Positions 36,658-48,100 of a stretch of DNA of 64,000 nt are shown here, in pieces; the first letter of the stretch is position 1; every line of letters begins with the position of its first letter. The position numbers and the translations under genes are program-made. The stretch is from Oreocharis arfaki (Eukaryota; Chordata; Aves; Passeriformes; Paramythiidae), in assembly GCA_013398015.1 (NCBI GenBank), contig VZRR01012433.1:62001-126000 (forward strand), given 5' to 3'. The notes below the pieces were generated by a model. The model was given only the letters and a program-made list of their open reading frames with translations, did no database searches and had not been told where the DNA came from.

Positions 36658-36755
36658 CTGGTACACAGTATTTCTTCCCCTGCAGACATATTGATTACTG
36701 AGGGGCTGCTGAATGAATGAGGTGCTACTCAGCATGAGCGTGGCTGGAACAAGCC
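36658..36755 (-). other. Exon-like segment, 98 bp, minus strand (best candidate)
   Basis: On the minus strand a good acceptor (TTCCTTTCTTTAATTATACAG, split as TTCCTTTCTTTA plus ATTATACAG) precedes it, and TGTACCAG then GTAAGGG is a near-consensus donor. Exactly one of three frames is open: two bases, then 32 codons containing VPATLMLSSTSFIQQPLSNQ. The other two hit stops within the first ten codons or so. The length is typical of an internal vertebrate exon. It lies in the half of the window whose base skew fits minus-strand transcription. No protein family is recognised, and no partner exon is assigned, so it may be a lncRNA exon or fortuitous. Confidence 0.33.
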
Positions 36756-37184
36756 CTGTATAATTAAAGAAAGGAACAAATGACCTGTCCAAAAACTTAG
36801 GATGACTATCGCACAGCATTGTAATTCACAGCCAGGTGCACTTGCTTCACTTTTTCTCTGCTATAGGTAAAAAAAACACAGTTGAAGGGTAGCTAATACA
36901 CAAAAAAGGAAGGAGTTATTTCTAGAGCTAACGAGATACTGGGGAAAAAACCCCAACACCTGCTGTCTCCTGAACCAGGAGCTAAGGCATCTTTCTTCAA
37001 AAATGTGAAACCTGCTTTAAGAGCATTACAGACAGGCTGTAATGCTACACAAGCTCCTCAAGAACTGAAAAAGGTCTGCAGAAATGGCAGAGCTGACCAA
37101 ACAACAATTCGCAGGGTTGCAAAAGGCAGCAATGAAAAGCAGAGTCTGTTCTCTCTATGCACAGTGAGCAGATTACATAGTCAT

Positions 37185-37385
37185 GGCTGAAGGAGATTTA
37201 GATTAGACATGTTTTGAACGTCAGAAAATAACAGCTGGGCTTCTACTATGGCTCATTTTTCAAGGCTACACAAACACATTGGACAAGAAAAAGGTAGAGC
37301 TGTTCTCACCTTGAAGAACAAGACACTGGATGACCTCTTAAAGTACCTTCTCGTCTTTTTTTTTTTTGTGATGATTATAATCTAA
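37185..37385 (+). mobile_element. CR1 LINE 3' tail fragment (plus strand)
   Basis: CTGAAGGAGATTTAGATTAG with ACAT (37187-37210) matches the CR1 segment GGTAGATTTAGACTGGACAT in position and sense. The last part, GACACTGGATGACCTCTTAA then AGTACCTTCTCG (37322-37353), matches the CR1 end (TGGATGACCTC..AAGGTCCCTTCC). A T12 run and GATGATTATAAT then stand where the ATTCTATG octamers should be. Internal sequence is shortened by deletion. Confidence 0.6.
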
Positions 37386-40054
37386 TATTGCATTGATAAG
37401 GCCTTAGCCCCTGGAAATCACAGAACTCCCATCCAGATATACCAGGAATCCCTATGCTGAGAAGGAAGCAGTGTATATGCATCTGTGCTACTGCTCTGTT
37501 GGCTTCCTCATGAAGAAAGGTGTTTGTGCAAAATAGGAATAAAGGGACATCGAGGAAGCACTCAGAGCATATTTAATCACATCAGTAGAAATCTGTGATG
37601 CTTCAGCACATCCTTCTGTGCCTTACTGGGATGGAGATGCAATTTTTAAGGCATGAAGTTGGAACAGTGGAAGAAGAAGGGCAGCCCTGCACAGCAAACA
37701 GGAACATTGCAAGATGTCAAGACAGCCCAATATGAATGACTGAGTAAATTAAAGGTAAGAAAGTATTTTTAAAAGCCAATACAATAGTAAGGAGATTTTT
37801 AAATTCATAGTCCTGGACTGTGACACTATAGGAGAGGATATAAGGCTGAAGATAAATTTCTGCTTTAACATGCCACTGTTCTGGTAAATCAGCTTTTTTT
37901 TTGCAGCAAGGGGTGATGAGTAGACAGAGAGTAAGGTGGTACAGATGAAAAGAGATATGGCAAGACACACAGCCATACAACAGCATGTGCTGGTAACCTG
38001 ATGTGCCATTATAACTGTAACCAAAATACATGGAAGCAGGAAAGATAAAAAATCTTTCAAAGGGATTCCTAACTGCTTCCAAGGCGAGGACTTGGACCAG
38101 GTCTCTCAGGTAAATGACTGACAAAGATACAGTCTATTCCAGATTTTGTCAGGAGCCTTCGGTGTGGCTGTGCAAATAATTTCCTCTTTTTTGCCTCAGT
38201 TTCTCCACTATTTGTTTATATTCACTTTTTACAGAACATTGTGAAAAAATCAATAAATTAATGACCAGAACTGAGAAAGCACAGTGCAGAGAAGCAGGCC
38301 ATCCTCTACCTGAGACCTTCTCTAGAGAAGTGCTATGAAGGTCCCGCTCTTAATACAATTTCTTAGTATCGATAAAATTCTGACAACAAAAGTGGGGCCT
38401 CACTATTGAAGAGAAAACTGTGGCTATGGTAAAGATCTTGTCAATTCTTCAAGGTTTAAGCAGTCTCCTAAACACCTTTTTTTTAAACTCCATCCCTTGC
38501 CTTGTAGCCCGGAACAGTGAGAAAGAAAAAAAGGAAACGATGTGATCAATAATTAAAGGGCTGGAAATGAACAAATGGAATTAATTGTTCCAAGAAGGGT
38601 GAGGAAAGAAACCTGAGAAATATCATCTATCTTTATCTCTCAATCTGGCAGGAAAATTTACAAAGCATCTTTAGAAAGAGAGGTTCTGAGGTTATATATT
38701 CCCCGGTTCAGGTTTCTGAGTGATACAAATTTAAAGGGTTTTTTTCAGGTTGGATTTTTTTTTTCTTTCTACATTATGCTTTCTCATTTTATGACACTTC
38801 TCAGACTTGAATCACTCACAGCAGATGGCTCCATGAATACTGGATATTTCCATAAATAATGACAGATTTCCCTCCAGTCTCCCCACCCTCCTCCTCTCCA
38901 CATGCCCAAGTCTTTTGTGTGCTATCTGCAAACACGCATTCAAATTCTGGTCAGCAAACAAGCCTATCTAGTACCATTGTCATTCCTGCAAGCCCAGTAG
39001 AATCAGTAAAACAATGAACTCATCATCCCATCTGATTCAAGAGCATTTTTTTCCAAGAAATTCAGAGAAATAAGGGAAAATCTGCTAGGCACTTAATGGA
39101 ATTGAATACCTCCGTGGGTAACAGTAGAGGACCACTGCAGAAAGCATCCTGGTAGTCCACAGCACTGGTGAGACAGATTTCCTGCACATTGACTTTTAGT
39201 TCAGTACTGGCCAGGAAATGCGTTCAGGTCCTCTGAACACTCTTGTCACCAGAGAGGCTCCAAGCATGAGAGCAAGTATGGAATTGGCCCTGAATTTAGC
39301 CATTGAAACTGTTTGCACAGGATGAATTTCTAACAAAAAGTGAGCCTCAAGAGCCAAAAGGAGCACAAAAATCCTCGATGCTGGGGCATAGTATTTTTAA
39401 TTGATATACACACAGTAAATGATATGTGATGATACTGTCCTAGTAGAAAAAAAAAGCAAGGTAGCTTTTAGTTCAGGACATTAAGAGGAAAATATGAAAA
39501 GATTCTTATCAGAGCAAAAATTTATGGTTAACTTATTGCTTCAAGTGCTCATAATCTGCCATCTATATACATTTCTATCAAATGACCCTCTAAATAATTA
39601 ATAGATCTAATTCTGTCAGTGTTGCCAGGGCAGGTTTCCCTGTAGAAGGTTAATGCTATGATTGAATTCTTTATTTATGTGATTAGCAGCCCCAATCAGG
39701 CTGTTTTAATGAGGTCGCAGGCAGCAGATTATCACAACTCACTGGCCCAGCAGGAACCTTCAGCACTCAGTGCCTGAGTGATTCCACTGCACAGTCCAGG
39801 TTCCCACAGGAAACTGCCAACAGGTATGAGGAAGCAGAGCCAGGTCCCTAGCCAGGCACCAAATACTATTTCAGCCCTTTCCAGGGAGTAGTACCAAACT
39901 ATAGTAGTCCAGATAAAACGTGGAAACACAGGAATGCTAAAGTTCAGCAGCTCCACAGTTCATCTATGTAATTCTCTTGTTTCAGAATGCCCAGAAAAGC
40001 ACAGACAAGAATATCACTATATGAAAATGCAGAATAATTTGTTACTACAGCAAT
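37386..40054. other. Non-coding; candidate element at 39585-39725
   Basis: No gene. The overlapping minus frames at 37717-38124 are hydrophobic by composition only. 39585-39725 holds TAAATAATTAATAG, GATCTAATTC, TTTATTTATG and GTGATTAGC in complex sequence and may be a conserved regulatory element, which is an unverified inference. Confidence 0.45.
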
Positions 40055-40106
40055 GCTCATCTGTAAGAGTTAACATTTAGGCTCATCTGTAATAGTTAGC
40101 ACTTGG
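40055..40106. repeat. 26-bp imperfect tandem duplication
   Basis: GCTCATCTGTAAGAGTTAAC plus ATTTAG (40055-40080) is followed directly by GCTCATCTGTAATAGTTAGC plus ACTTGG (40081-40106). The copies differ at about four or five positions, so the duplication is not recent. Confidence 0.9.
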
Positions 40107-42949
40107 ATTCAGTCCCAGTGATGATCCTCCCCATGTCAAAAGGAGTGCCTGGCAGTTATGAGATTCTTCACACTCAACACTAGGGAAGGAGCTGATAGAA
40201 GTGCAGCATTTTAAGAGCTCACATATCTGCATTTCTATGTACTCAAAAGATTTAAGCACACAAAGAAAGCAGAACCAGTGTGCCTTTCTTTCATTGTCTT
40301 GCTCTTTTTTTCCATTTCCCACCCACCATGCTCCAGCTCTCTAGAACTCTCTCCAGGCTGCTTAAGGTATCAAGGGCCAAATGCCAATATTCATTTTCGT
40401 AAGGACACTTGAGACCAGAGCATTCACCTTGCAGTCTAACCTCCTACCTAGCTGGTGTCCTCACTCCTCGGGAGAAGGGCTATCCAGGGACACTCTGCTC
40501 TCAGCCATTCTGATTTCAGTGGGTTGACAATAATAAGGGAGCACTGAAGGAGCACGGCCTGCCTGGATAAGAAGTGGTGAGATCTCTATACTTTATTATT
40601 CACAGTCTCCATTCAGGCTGGTTGAGAAGGGCAGGAGAAACAGCTCAGATGTGTCTTCTCCTTTTTCTGCTTTCCCTCTTCCTCTGTCAGCAAAGGTGTC
40701 TTTCTACCTCTTTTACTGACCAGCCTTTTTGTTCTGTTTTGTTTTCTGCAGGGTTGGTTTTTGTTGTTGGGTGGTTTTTTTTTTAATTATTGAATGTTGT
40801 TTCCCCAGCCAAACTGCCTTCAGCTCCTGTTCTGTTTATTATACTTGGCACAGAAAGGGAAATGAAAAAGAAATGAATCTTGGAAGAGAAACCAAAGCCT
40901 GCAATAAACTGTATTCTGAATTACCCTGTAGCATGCTGACTGGGAACAAGAAGACTTGCCATGCTGATACATACAGCTGAAAATTGGGTTTGCCATGTAC
41001 GGTTGTGTTAAATGAAAGCCTTTCACTGCATCCCTCACAGACTGCCACTGTGCTGTGCCCTTCATGAACACTCCACTGATTATTGGCACAGGTATAAAAA
41101 TGTCCTTTGGATGACAGACAGCTCAGGTAAGCTCTAGAGAAATCAAAGTAGGAAAGCAGATAAAAGGCTAGCAGTATTTCTATCACTAACTCATGGATAG
41201 GTTTTTTCTCTCTAACAATTTCCACCTTGGAAAGCTCCAGGTCACTAAATCAACACCCAGAACAATGAAATCAAGATATTGAAAAAGATCACATAAAATT
41301 CAGTGTTCTCACAGAAACGCAGAAACTCCTTCTATTTCTGTGTGTAGGCTAACCCCATGCTTCCATTAGGTTGAGGACTTTTCTGCCTCACTCACACACT
41401 GCCTCAGGTTTCTGTGCAAAATCCCACTGAAAATAACGGAAACTCAGTGTACAAGAGAAATCGCATGAATTTTATCAACAAACAGGACCATCCCAATCCT
41501 CTGATCAGATTCCCAGGAGGCTACAGACCAAAGATTCTCACTTACAAATTTCCACGCTATGCGTAGGGGAAAAGGTCTGGTCTCCTGCGGTCAGAAACTC
41601 GACATCACAATCCCTGGTGGTTTAAGCTACCATTAAGGCTGCAAGTCCAGTAGCTGACACACCATCAGCCAAATCCCTCTACACAAACCCCAGCAGAGGG
41701 GCAGGGATGACAGCAGCAGTCACAGAGCATTTAAACTGTCCCAAAAGGAGTGGGAGAGCATACGGACCACTGTCCAACGATCTGGCTGCTGAGCTGGTGT
41801 TTTTCCCACCAGGAATCCTCTGTGGGGCACAGTCCACTGAGGTAATTCGGGTTTGGTATAACTAAGAAGGACTAGGTGATGTAAAGCTACTTGCTCTCTG
41901 CATGATTGCCCTCACCCTTATCCTGACAGGGAATGTCGGCCCCTTGTTTCAATGTGTTACTGCTTTCCATCATTTTAAAAGGAACCACAGAGGTACTGGC
42001 AATATTTTCACTCAACAGGCAAATAAAAGAGGGGAAAATGCTGAGCCCACCAGCACTGTCTACTCAGGCTGCAGATTATTGCAGGACTCGGGAGAATAGC
42101 TGTAGAGAGCTTTCCTAAAGACCCAGCTGAGGCGGTGTCACATCCAGAGCAATGTCCTCATTATTCTCATGCAGCCACAAACAGCTGCAGGGGTCCCGGG
42201 GGACTGGGAGGGAGGGAGCGGAGCATCCAGGCTGCCTCTCACACATCCTCACCTGCAGCAGCTCCAGCAGCGGGCAGCAAGCCAGCCTGCACCAGCGGAG
42301 GGGAGGCAAGTGCTGCCCTTCCCATTTCTGCCGGGCGCTTTCTAGGGGTTTGGGTTACATTCCTTTTTTGAGGAAGTGTTTCTCTTCTGCCAGTTTTCTA
42401 CTTGTTTTCTTTACAAACAAAACCTCTGCTGAAGATCTCTTACTCCCACAGACCTCCCTTGGTTTTCAGCTAGGGGAAGAATGAATCCTGAAAGCAGAGA
42501 CTGAAGAGAATTCCTTTTCCCATATCTGCCACTAATTCAGAGGGCACGATCCCCTTGATCCTTCATGTCTTTAAAAGCACTGTTTGCAAAGGGCTGTTTT
42601 CTCTGATAATATGTCTTTTAACATCTGTTTTTATCCCCTGTAGTTATCCCACTTCTATTTCACATCCTGGTTCTCTTAAAAACACATCCTAATCTCCAGG
42701 CAGCTCCAAATGATGATTATTTACAGTTCTGTGTCTTTTTTTCAGTAAGGTACTCACTTTTGTGCCTGTCTTCAGATTGAGAGATACATCAGTGCACTGC
42801 AGGACAGTTTGGAGATCAAAGCAAGCACAACTCCTGGATCTGTGCCCAGGCTAACCTGAGAAAAGGGGTAGGAGTGCTGCCCTACCCACACACTCACTCC
42901 TCCAGAGCTACCCAACCGATTAGTAAATCATGACTTTTAATCTCAAAAC
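40107..42949. other. Non-coding sequence, no gene seen
   Basis: Short frames on both strands, none family-like. 41546-41638 has a good minus-strand donor and a fair acceptor but is closed in all frames. 42180-42310 is locally G/C-rich with GCAGC clusters. A possible trace of the GAAGTCAATGG-type old repeat occurs near 41420-41445 and is too weak to annotate separately. Confidence 0.5.
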
Positions 42950-43500
42950 CCTGTCTGGCTTTTTGCCACTATGATATTTATTGATGCTCCCATTCAGTCT
43001 GTTATTATTCTGTTATTATTTGAGCTTCTATCAATGTATTTACTACAGGATTCTCTCAGGAAACAGTTTTAAAAAATTGTGTTACACTGGTCCTTATCCT
43101 CTGGTACCACAACTCAAGCTAGGGGATGTTACCACATGACCTATTTCATCCCTGATGTCTGACAGCAGAGGAATTCTTCCGTGGGAGCTTCTCCATGTTC
43201 CTCCACAGCAAAATCACAAAACTTTTATTTTTTTCTGAACACTGTTTCTGCATATTTATTGTTTACTGAGCCTACAGACTCCAGCAAGCTTCCTGCTTCA
43301 CATGTTTGACACAGGACTTGTTAGAGATTTTTTTGTGGTTTCTATAAGTTTCTCCAACTCTTCTGGCTTTTCTTATTGCATTTTCCCCTATAAAATGCCT
43401 GAGTTTATGAGCCTACTTTCCTCATTTGTCAGGGCCCAGCTACTTGAAGAATGCCTTCTTGCTTTTAATATGTTTTACCTGCTGTTCAACCATTTCAGCT
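42950..43500 (-). mobile_element. Ancient CR1/L3-like LINE relic (minus strand)
   Basis: The later part reads CCTATAAAATGCCTGAGTTT, ATGAGCC, TTTCCTCATTTGTCAGG, then GAATGCCTTCTTGCTTTTAA, TATGTTTTACCTGCTGTTCA and ACCATTTCAGCTTC. This parallels, in order, a segment of very old CR1/L3-like elements (GTCC..TTTTTCCTCATTA, then GATGCC..CTTGCTTCTAA, then GTTCAGCCAT). TTTGAGCTTCTATCAATGTA near 43020 is also typical. No coding capacity remains. The left edge and exact subfamily are uncertain. Confidence 0.4.
42999..43020. repeat. 11-bp perfect tandem duplication
   Basis: CTGTTATTATT occurs twice in direct succession inside the old LINE-like block, consistent with local slippage after insertion. Confidence 0.95.
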
Positions 43501-43506
43501 TCTTTG

Positions 43507-43554
43507 CTTTTTTTGTTTGGTTGGTTGGTTTGGGGGTTTTGTTTGTTTGTTTTC
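43507..43554. repeat. G/T-only simple repeat (GTTT / GGTT)
   Basis: A tract of T, GGTT and GTTT units bordering the LINE-like relic. It may have grown from a T-rich junction. Confidence 0.85.
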
Positions 43555-44929
43555 TCAAATCAATTGATAACTTAGTCCTAATGTAGCATTTCTCCTAATG
43601 AGGCCTAAAACTTATATCTGAGTTGCTGACGTGGCTAGTTTAGAGATCTGATTTTGTTCCAAGCCTTCATGAACACAAAGCACCACCCCTCCACCAGTGT
43701 TTGACTGCCTTTCATGTACGCTGTACTCCTTGGTCTCACAGCGCCTCTTGGCCCTCCCTCCTCACTCTCAGAGGCTTGCAGAGGCTGGTGTGTCGATACT
43801 GTGGCTTGAAGCTATTTCTTGGGCACCTACACAGAAACACATGATCTGCTGCTCTCGCCTCCTGTCTGCAAATGACTTCAATGACACACTTAGCACCAAC
43901 TGTTGATTACCTGTCTTGTTAGATCACTGCCAATTTCTGCTCTCACCTTTAATTTAAGGACATGGATTTCACCTCTCAGAGACTGAGCAGCTGTGGTTTC
44001 TGGAAGGAACTGGTTTAGACTTAAATCCTTAGACTATTGAGATGTTTTTCTGTGTCCTTTAGGCTTAGTCCAGTTTTACAAAGTTTGTGTCATAATCCCT
44101 AGGGACCATCAGGGATAACTTCATCTTGTCCTGCATGAATTGCTTGTACAGATCACATCTTAAAAATCTTCTCTCATCTTCCTCTTTAAATGTGGAAGGG
44201 GCAAAGAGCAGAGATCTTACCAGACTGCTTAGTTCTTATCAAAGACCACTACATATGCTTATATTCTCATGCACACACGGATAATAAACTTGCATCACAC
44301 AGACAGATCTAAAAGAACACTATGAAGTGACATTTAGGCTGTGAAGCCTTAATTTAGGCACCACAATGATTAGAGTGTTTTAATATCATAATAACTGATA
44401 AATAGACTATGTGTCAGACATTTCATTCCCTTTTAATCAAAACTCCTAGTCTGCTAAATTAATCACCCCCTTGGGGTACAGTAGCAGATTTCCAATTTAG
44501 TCATAGAGCATCATTAATAATGAAAAGTTCTGGAGGCAAATTCTGCTATTCATGTTCCTTCGTATGATCCCGCAGGTTTAAAGAGACAAGACAGAGAAGG
44601 TAGAAGACATCAACACCTTGCAACAATCCAATAAACAAACACAATTTTTTATGTCAATCTTCTAATGATTCTCCTCTTTGAATATTAAGGATATCACAAA
44701 AAACCCCAAACCTAAATGGAAAGCGAGTCAGAAGAGTTCTAATCTTACCCAAAAGGTGTTACCAAAATCAAAGCTAAAATGCATGAGGAGTGGAGAGCAA
44801 TGCTGCATTTTGAACAGCTTCTCTATTGTCATGCTGTATATTTGGTCTCTTTAATTGGCTAATTTCAGAATAAAGCTGTTTCTGAGCAAGTATCCTTTAT
44901 CTGGTATGTCTTGATTTTTATCACTAAAA
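43555..44929. other. Non-coding; candidate element at 44330-44560
   Basis: No gene. 44330-44560 is a dense AT-rich but complex block with CCTTAATTTAGG, AACTGATAAATAG, TTTTAATCAAAAC, CTAAATTAATCACC and CATTAATAATG words. Together with the block at 44930-45150 it looks like a conserved regulatory region. This is an inference from composition and motif density only. Confidence 0.35.
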
Positions 44930-45150
44930 AAAAAAAAAGCCATTAATGGCATATTATCTTCTCCTTTGCCTAATTATAAACAAATACTTGCACAGAGAGT
45001 AAATTTCTGTCCCACCCATTAATGGATGTGCTTCATTTTCTGTTCAAGTGTTGTCTAACTACATTTAAAAATCTGTGACATATTTGATGATAGCAATATG
45101 TGGGGAGAATGAGTGGCACTGATTATGCCAAGCTAATGGCAACACTAATT
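44930..45150. promoter_or_regulatory. Candidate enhancer with two CCATTAATGG palindromes
   Basis: The palindrome CCATTAATGG occurs at 44940-44949 (within the 12-bp palindrome GCCATTAATGGC, 44939-44950) and again at 45016-45025, 76 bp apart. A 10-bp word occurring twice this close is not expected by chance. The TAAT core on both strands suits homeodomain dimers. Further TAAT and AAATTA-type motifs fill the block. An A13 run (44926-44938) abuts the first palindrome. Enhancer function is inferred. Confidence 0.33.
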
Positions 45151-48100
45151 TTAGGGAAGCATTTTCCCTTGCCATTCATACTTGCATCTTCTAATTCATG
45201 CAGAATTTCAGGCTGACTGTGAGCCTTTTGAGGACACAGGTAAAGCTACATTGCAAAATGTCCATTAATTTCTTCTTATCTGTTAAGTGCAGCAGTGGCA
45301 CAAGAACTTGGGAGTAAGCTCATGTAACCATCCTTTGCCATTCCCACAGTGCCAGGCCTTTTTCTTTCAGCAGTTCTGACAGAATAAACATAGGCAGATC
45401 AGAGCTTTAGGCAGCCACCAGCTACTCTAGATTTACAAGCCGACAGTCTCCAAACACTTTGTTGCTTGCAGCATATATTGGGCTATCACATTTAGTACAA
45501 AAAAGAGAAAAACCATGCATATTCACACCTTGCTTATGCTTGGATGTCAACCAAAGCAAACACATTGCTGATTCAGACACAGCTACAGTTGTTATCCCAG
45601 CAAGTATCTCCATACACCTGTATCTGTATCTCAGCTGTCTGCGGTGAGAGATCATTTAGTCCTGAGGCACTGCTTGACTTTTTGCCCCACGAGGAGCAGG
45701 CAGGCCTGTGCTGTGTAAGCGGGAGAGCTCTACCTACAGCAACAAATCGCTGATTAGGAGATTTCTTTCTCTTCCTGGGGCTTGGGGGAGTTTCTCCAGG
45801 TGCATGAAGCTTTCCAATAAAACCCTCCTGCAAATCACTCTGGCATGCTGACAGTGGTACCACTGCTGTCCCTCCTCCGCTGGGAGACCCATAAAAGTCC
45901 AAGGCCAGAGACTGCTGCTGAACCAACAAGCAGGAAGGATTTACAGCCGACAGTAACATCTGACCTCATCAAACTCCACTTTGAGCCATTTATCACTTCT
46001 CCGTAGGAAAGCAAAAGCATTAGGATTGAGAAGGGATCAGTGGAGACCGAAGGAAGGGAGAGCAAATCACAGTCACTTAAGCTGCACTAAAAGTTATAGA
46101 AAAACCACCAGCAATACAGACAAGTGCCTAAACGCCCTTGAAAACCAGTGTCTCAGGGTAAAAACCTTAGGCATTACGTGAAATGGATTTAAAACAAATG
46201 CTGAAATTTATCAAATAGCTGAGCAACCTCTTGTCTCTAAAGCTACACAGCAAAGAAGAAGGATGCTTAGGACAAAAAGCGAGAACACGTGCCATAACAG
46301 GCAAGAACATGCGGAAGAGATGGTAAAAAAGCCTTTCTGTTGAGCGTCTGTCACAGATAAGTTGACCAGTGCGCCTTTGTCCTGAGCCACAGAGCAGGCA
46401 CAGCCCTGCAGGTGGACTCAGTACAGGAAAACCTGTCTGCACCCTGTCTCAGTCTCACTGTCCTGGTGGTGGTAAGGACCCAGCAGAGACCCCAGGGAGG
46501 AGTTATCTTGAACTACGGTGTTTCAGCATCTGAGCTGCTAGCACATAACACATTCAGACAGCATACACGCAGCCAGGGTGGCTGGCTCCAGGTGGGCAGG
46601 AAACAACTGAGGGCCTGCACTGGACACACCACAGACTGGTGAAAGAAATAAATTGCGAAGGAAAACCAGTGGGACAGTTGGACTGTGTCCTGCAAGAGGC
46701 ATAGAACAGAGAGATCTTAAAGGAACAGCTTGGAAGAAGTCAGTCAGTCTCATCACCTGAGCCTTTTACTCAAATAAATGTTTTCCCAGAGGAACATATC
46801 TTGACATTTGCCCCATCTGTGATGCCTGCACCTTGGCTGCTCTTCCTCTGCTGTGTATTCTTGAAAAGCATACACAAAGAGATAAAGGAAAGGTTCTTTA
46901 AGGGTAAGAGCAGAAAATCTCTGTGTACAGGGTGCAATAAATGGAGAGCAAAGACTTAATTTAAAAGAAAAAATCGCAATTTTTTTTCAGTTTCTCCTTC
47001 CAAATTTCAAGCCCTCCTCCCACTGATGCATTTAGAGAGGTGCCTAAGAAGAAAGGCACTCCAATCCTCTACTGGCTTCTAAAAATCTCAGGTTTGTGTT
47101 TTCTCAGAACAATGTGAAGCTGAGATGCACCTTCATTTTGCCTGAAGGTAACTGCTGAGAAGAGGATTGCAGGAGCACTTGCCAGCCCTCTGAACCACAC
47201 TTACTGGCTTAATTAAGGCAGCTGGGACTCCAGTGGCCATTTACACTATCAGAAGATAGAGCTGTTCTGCATCATAGCCACCCTGTTCTCATCATGGCAT
47301 CAATTTCTGACAAACCAATGTTGAATGTTAAGGTGCAAACCCCCTGACATTAAGAGTGAAATCACAAGTTCTCAAAGAATCCCAAAGGGCTGAGGATGGA
47401 CAAAATTTCTATTTCACAGGTGATTCACTCAGTAATATGTAAATAAAAAATACTGACATAACACAGTAAATCTGTGTGCGGCAGTAATAGGCAGGAAAGA
47501 TGTAAAGATTATGGTTTAAGAGAGAGAGCATGGAAATAAAAACCGTGTAAAAGTACGGCAAATATAAACAATCAGGAACAAAGGGAATTCCCCCCAATAA
47601 ACACTCACAGAAAGTTATTGGTTAGGAGAGAAACATATGTTTTGTAAGCACAATAAATAGCTCTCAAAGACAATTTCAACATCTGCAGATGGAAATCTCT
47701 AACACAAGCTCAAGGATGAAGAATTGCACTCAAGCTACCAGATACCTCTTTTATTGTCTGAAATTTTACATCGCTAGCAGATGGGCTTTAAAATCTTATT
47801 TTATCTTAATAAGGCATAATATGTATGGGGCACTGAGGCACTGAAGCTATTTCTGTTGACTTTCTGCACAGAAAACCTAACACATTTCTTGCAACCCCAA
47901 TATTTTCTGTGTCTGTTACTTCTCAGTGACCTAAAAAACTCAGTTGACTTAAGCTTTGGTTACTCATATTCACCAAACTACTACTTATGATTTTTATCTA
48001 TTCTGTCACTGGCCTGAGACACCCAATGCTTTTCAGCAGTTTCTTTAAAACAAAGGATCATTTGTGATAGAAAAAGTGTTTTATTTTTCTTTGAGAAAAA

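Noticed and set aside
41546..41638. Minus-strand segment between a good donor (GTAAGTGAG) and a fair acceptor
   Set aside because: All three frames contain stops, so it is not coding. A lncRNA exon remains possible but unsupported.
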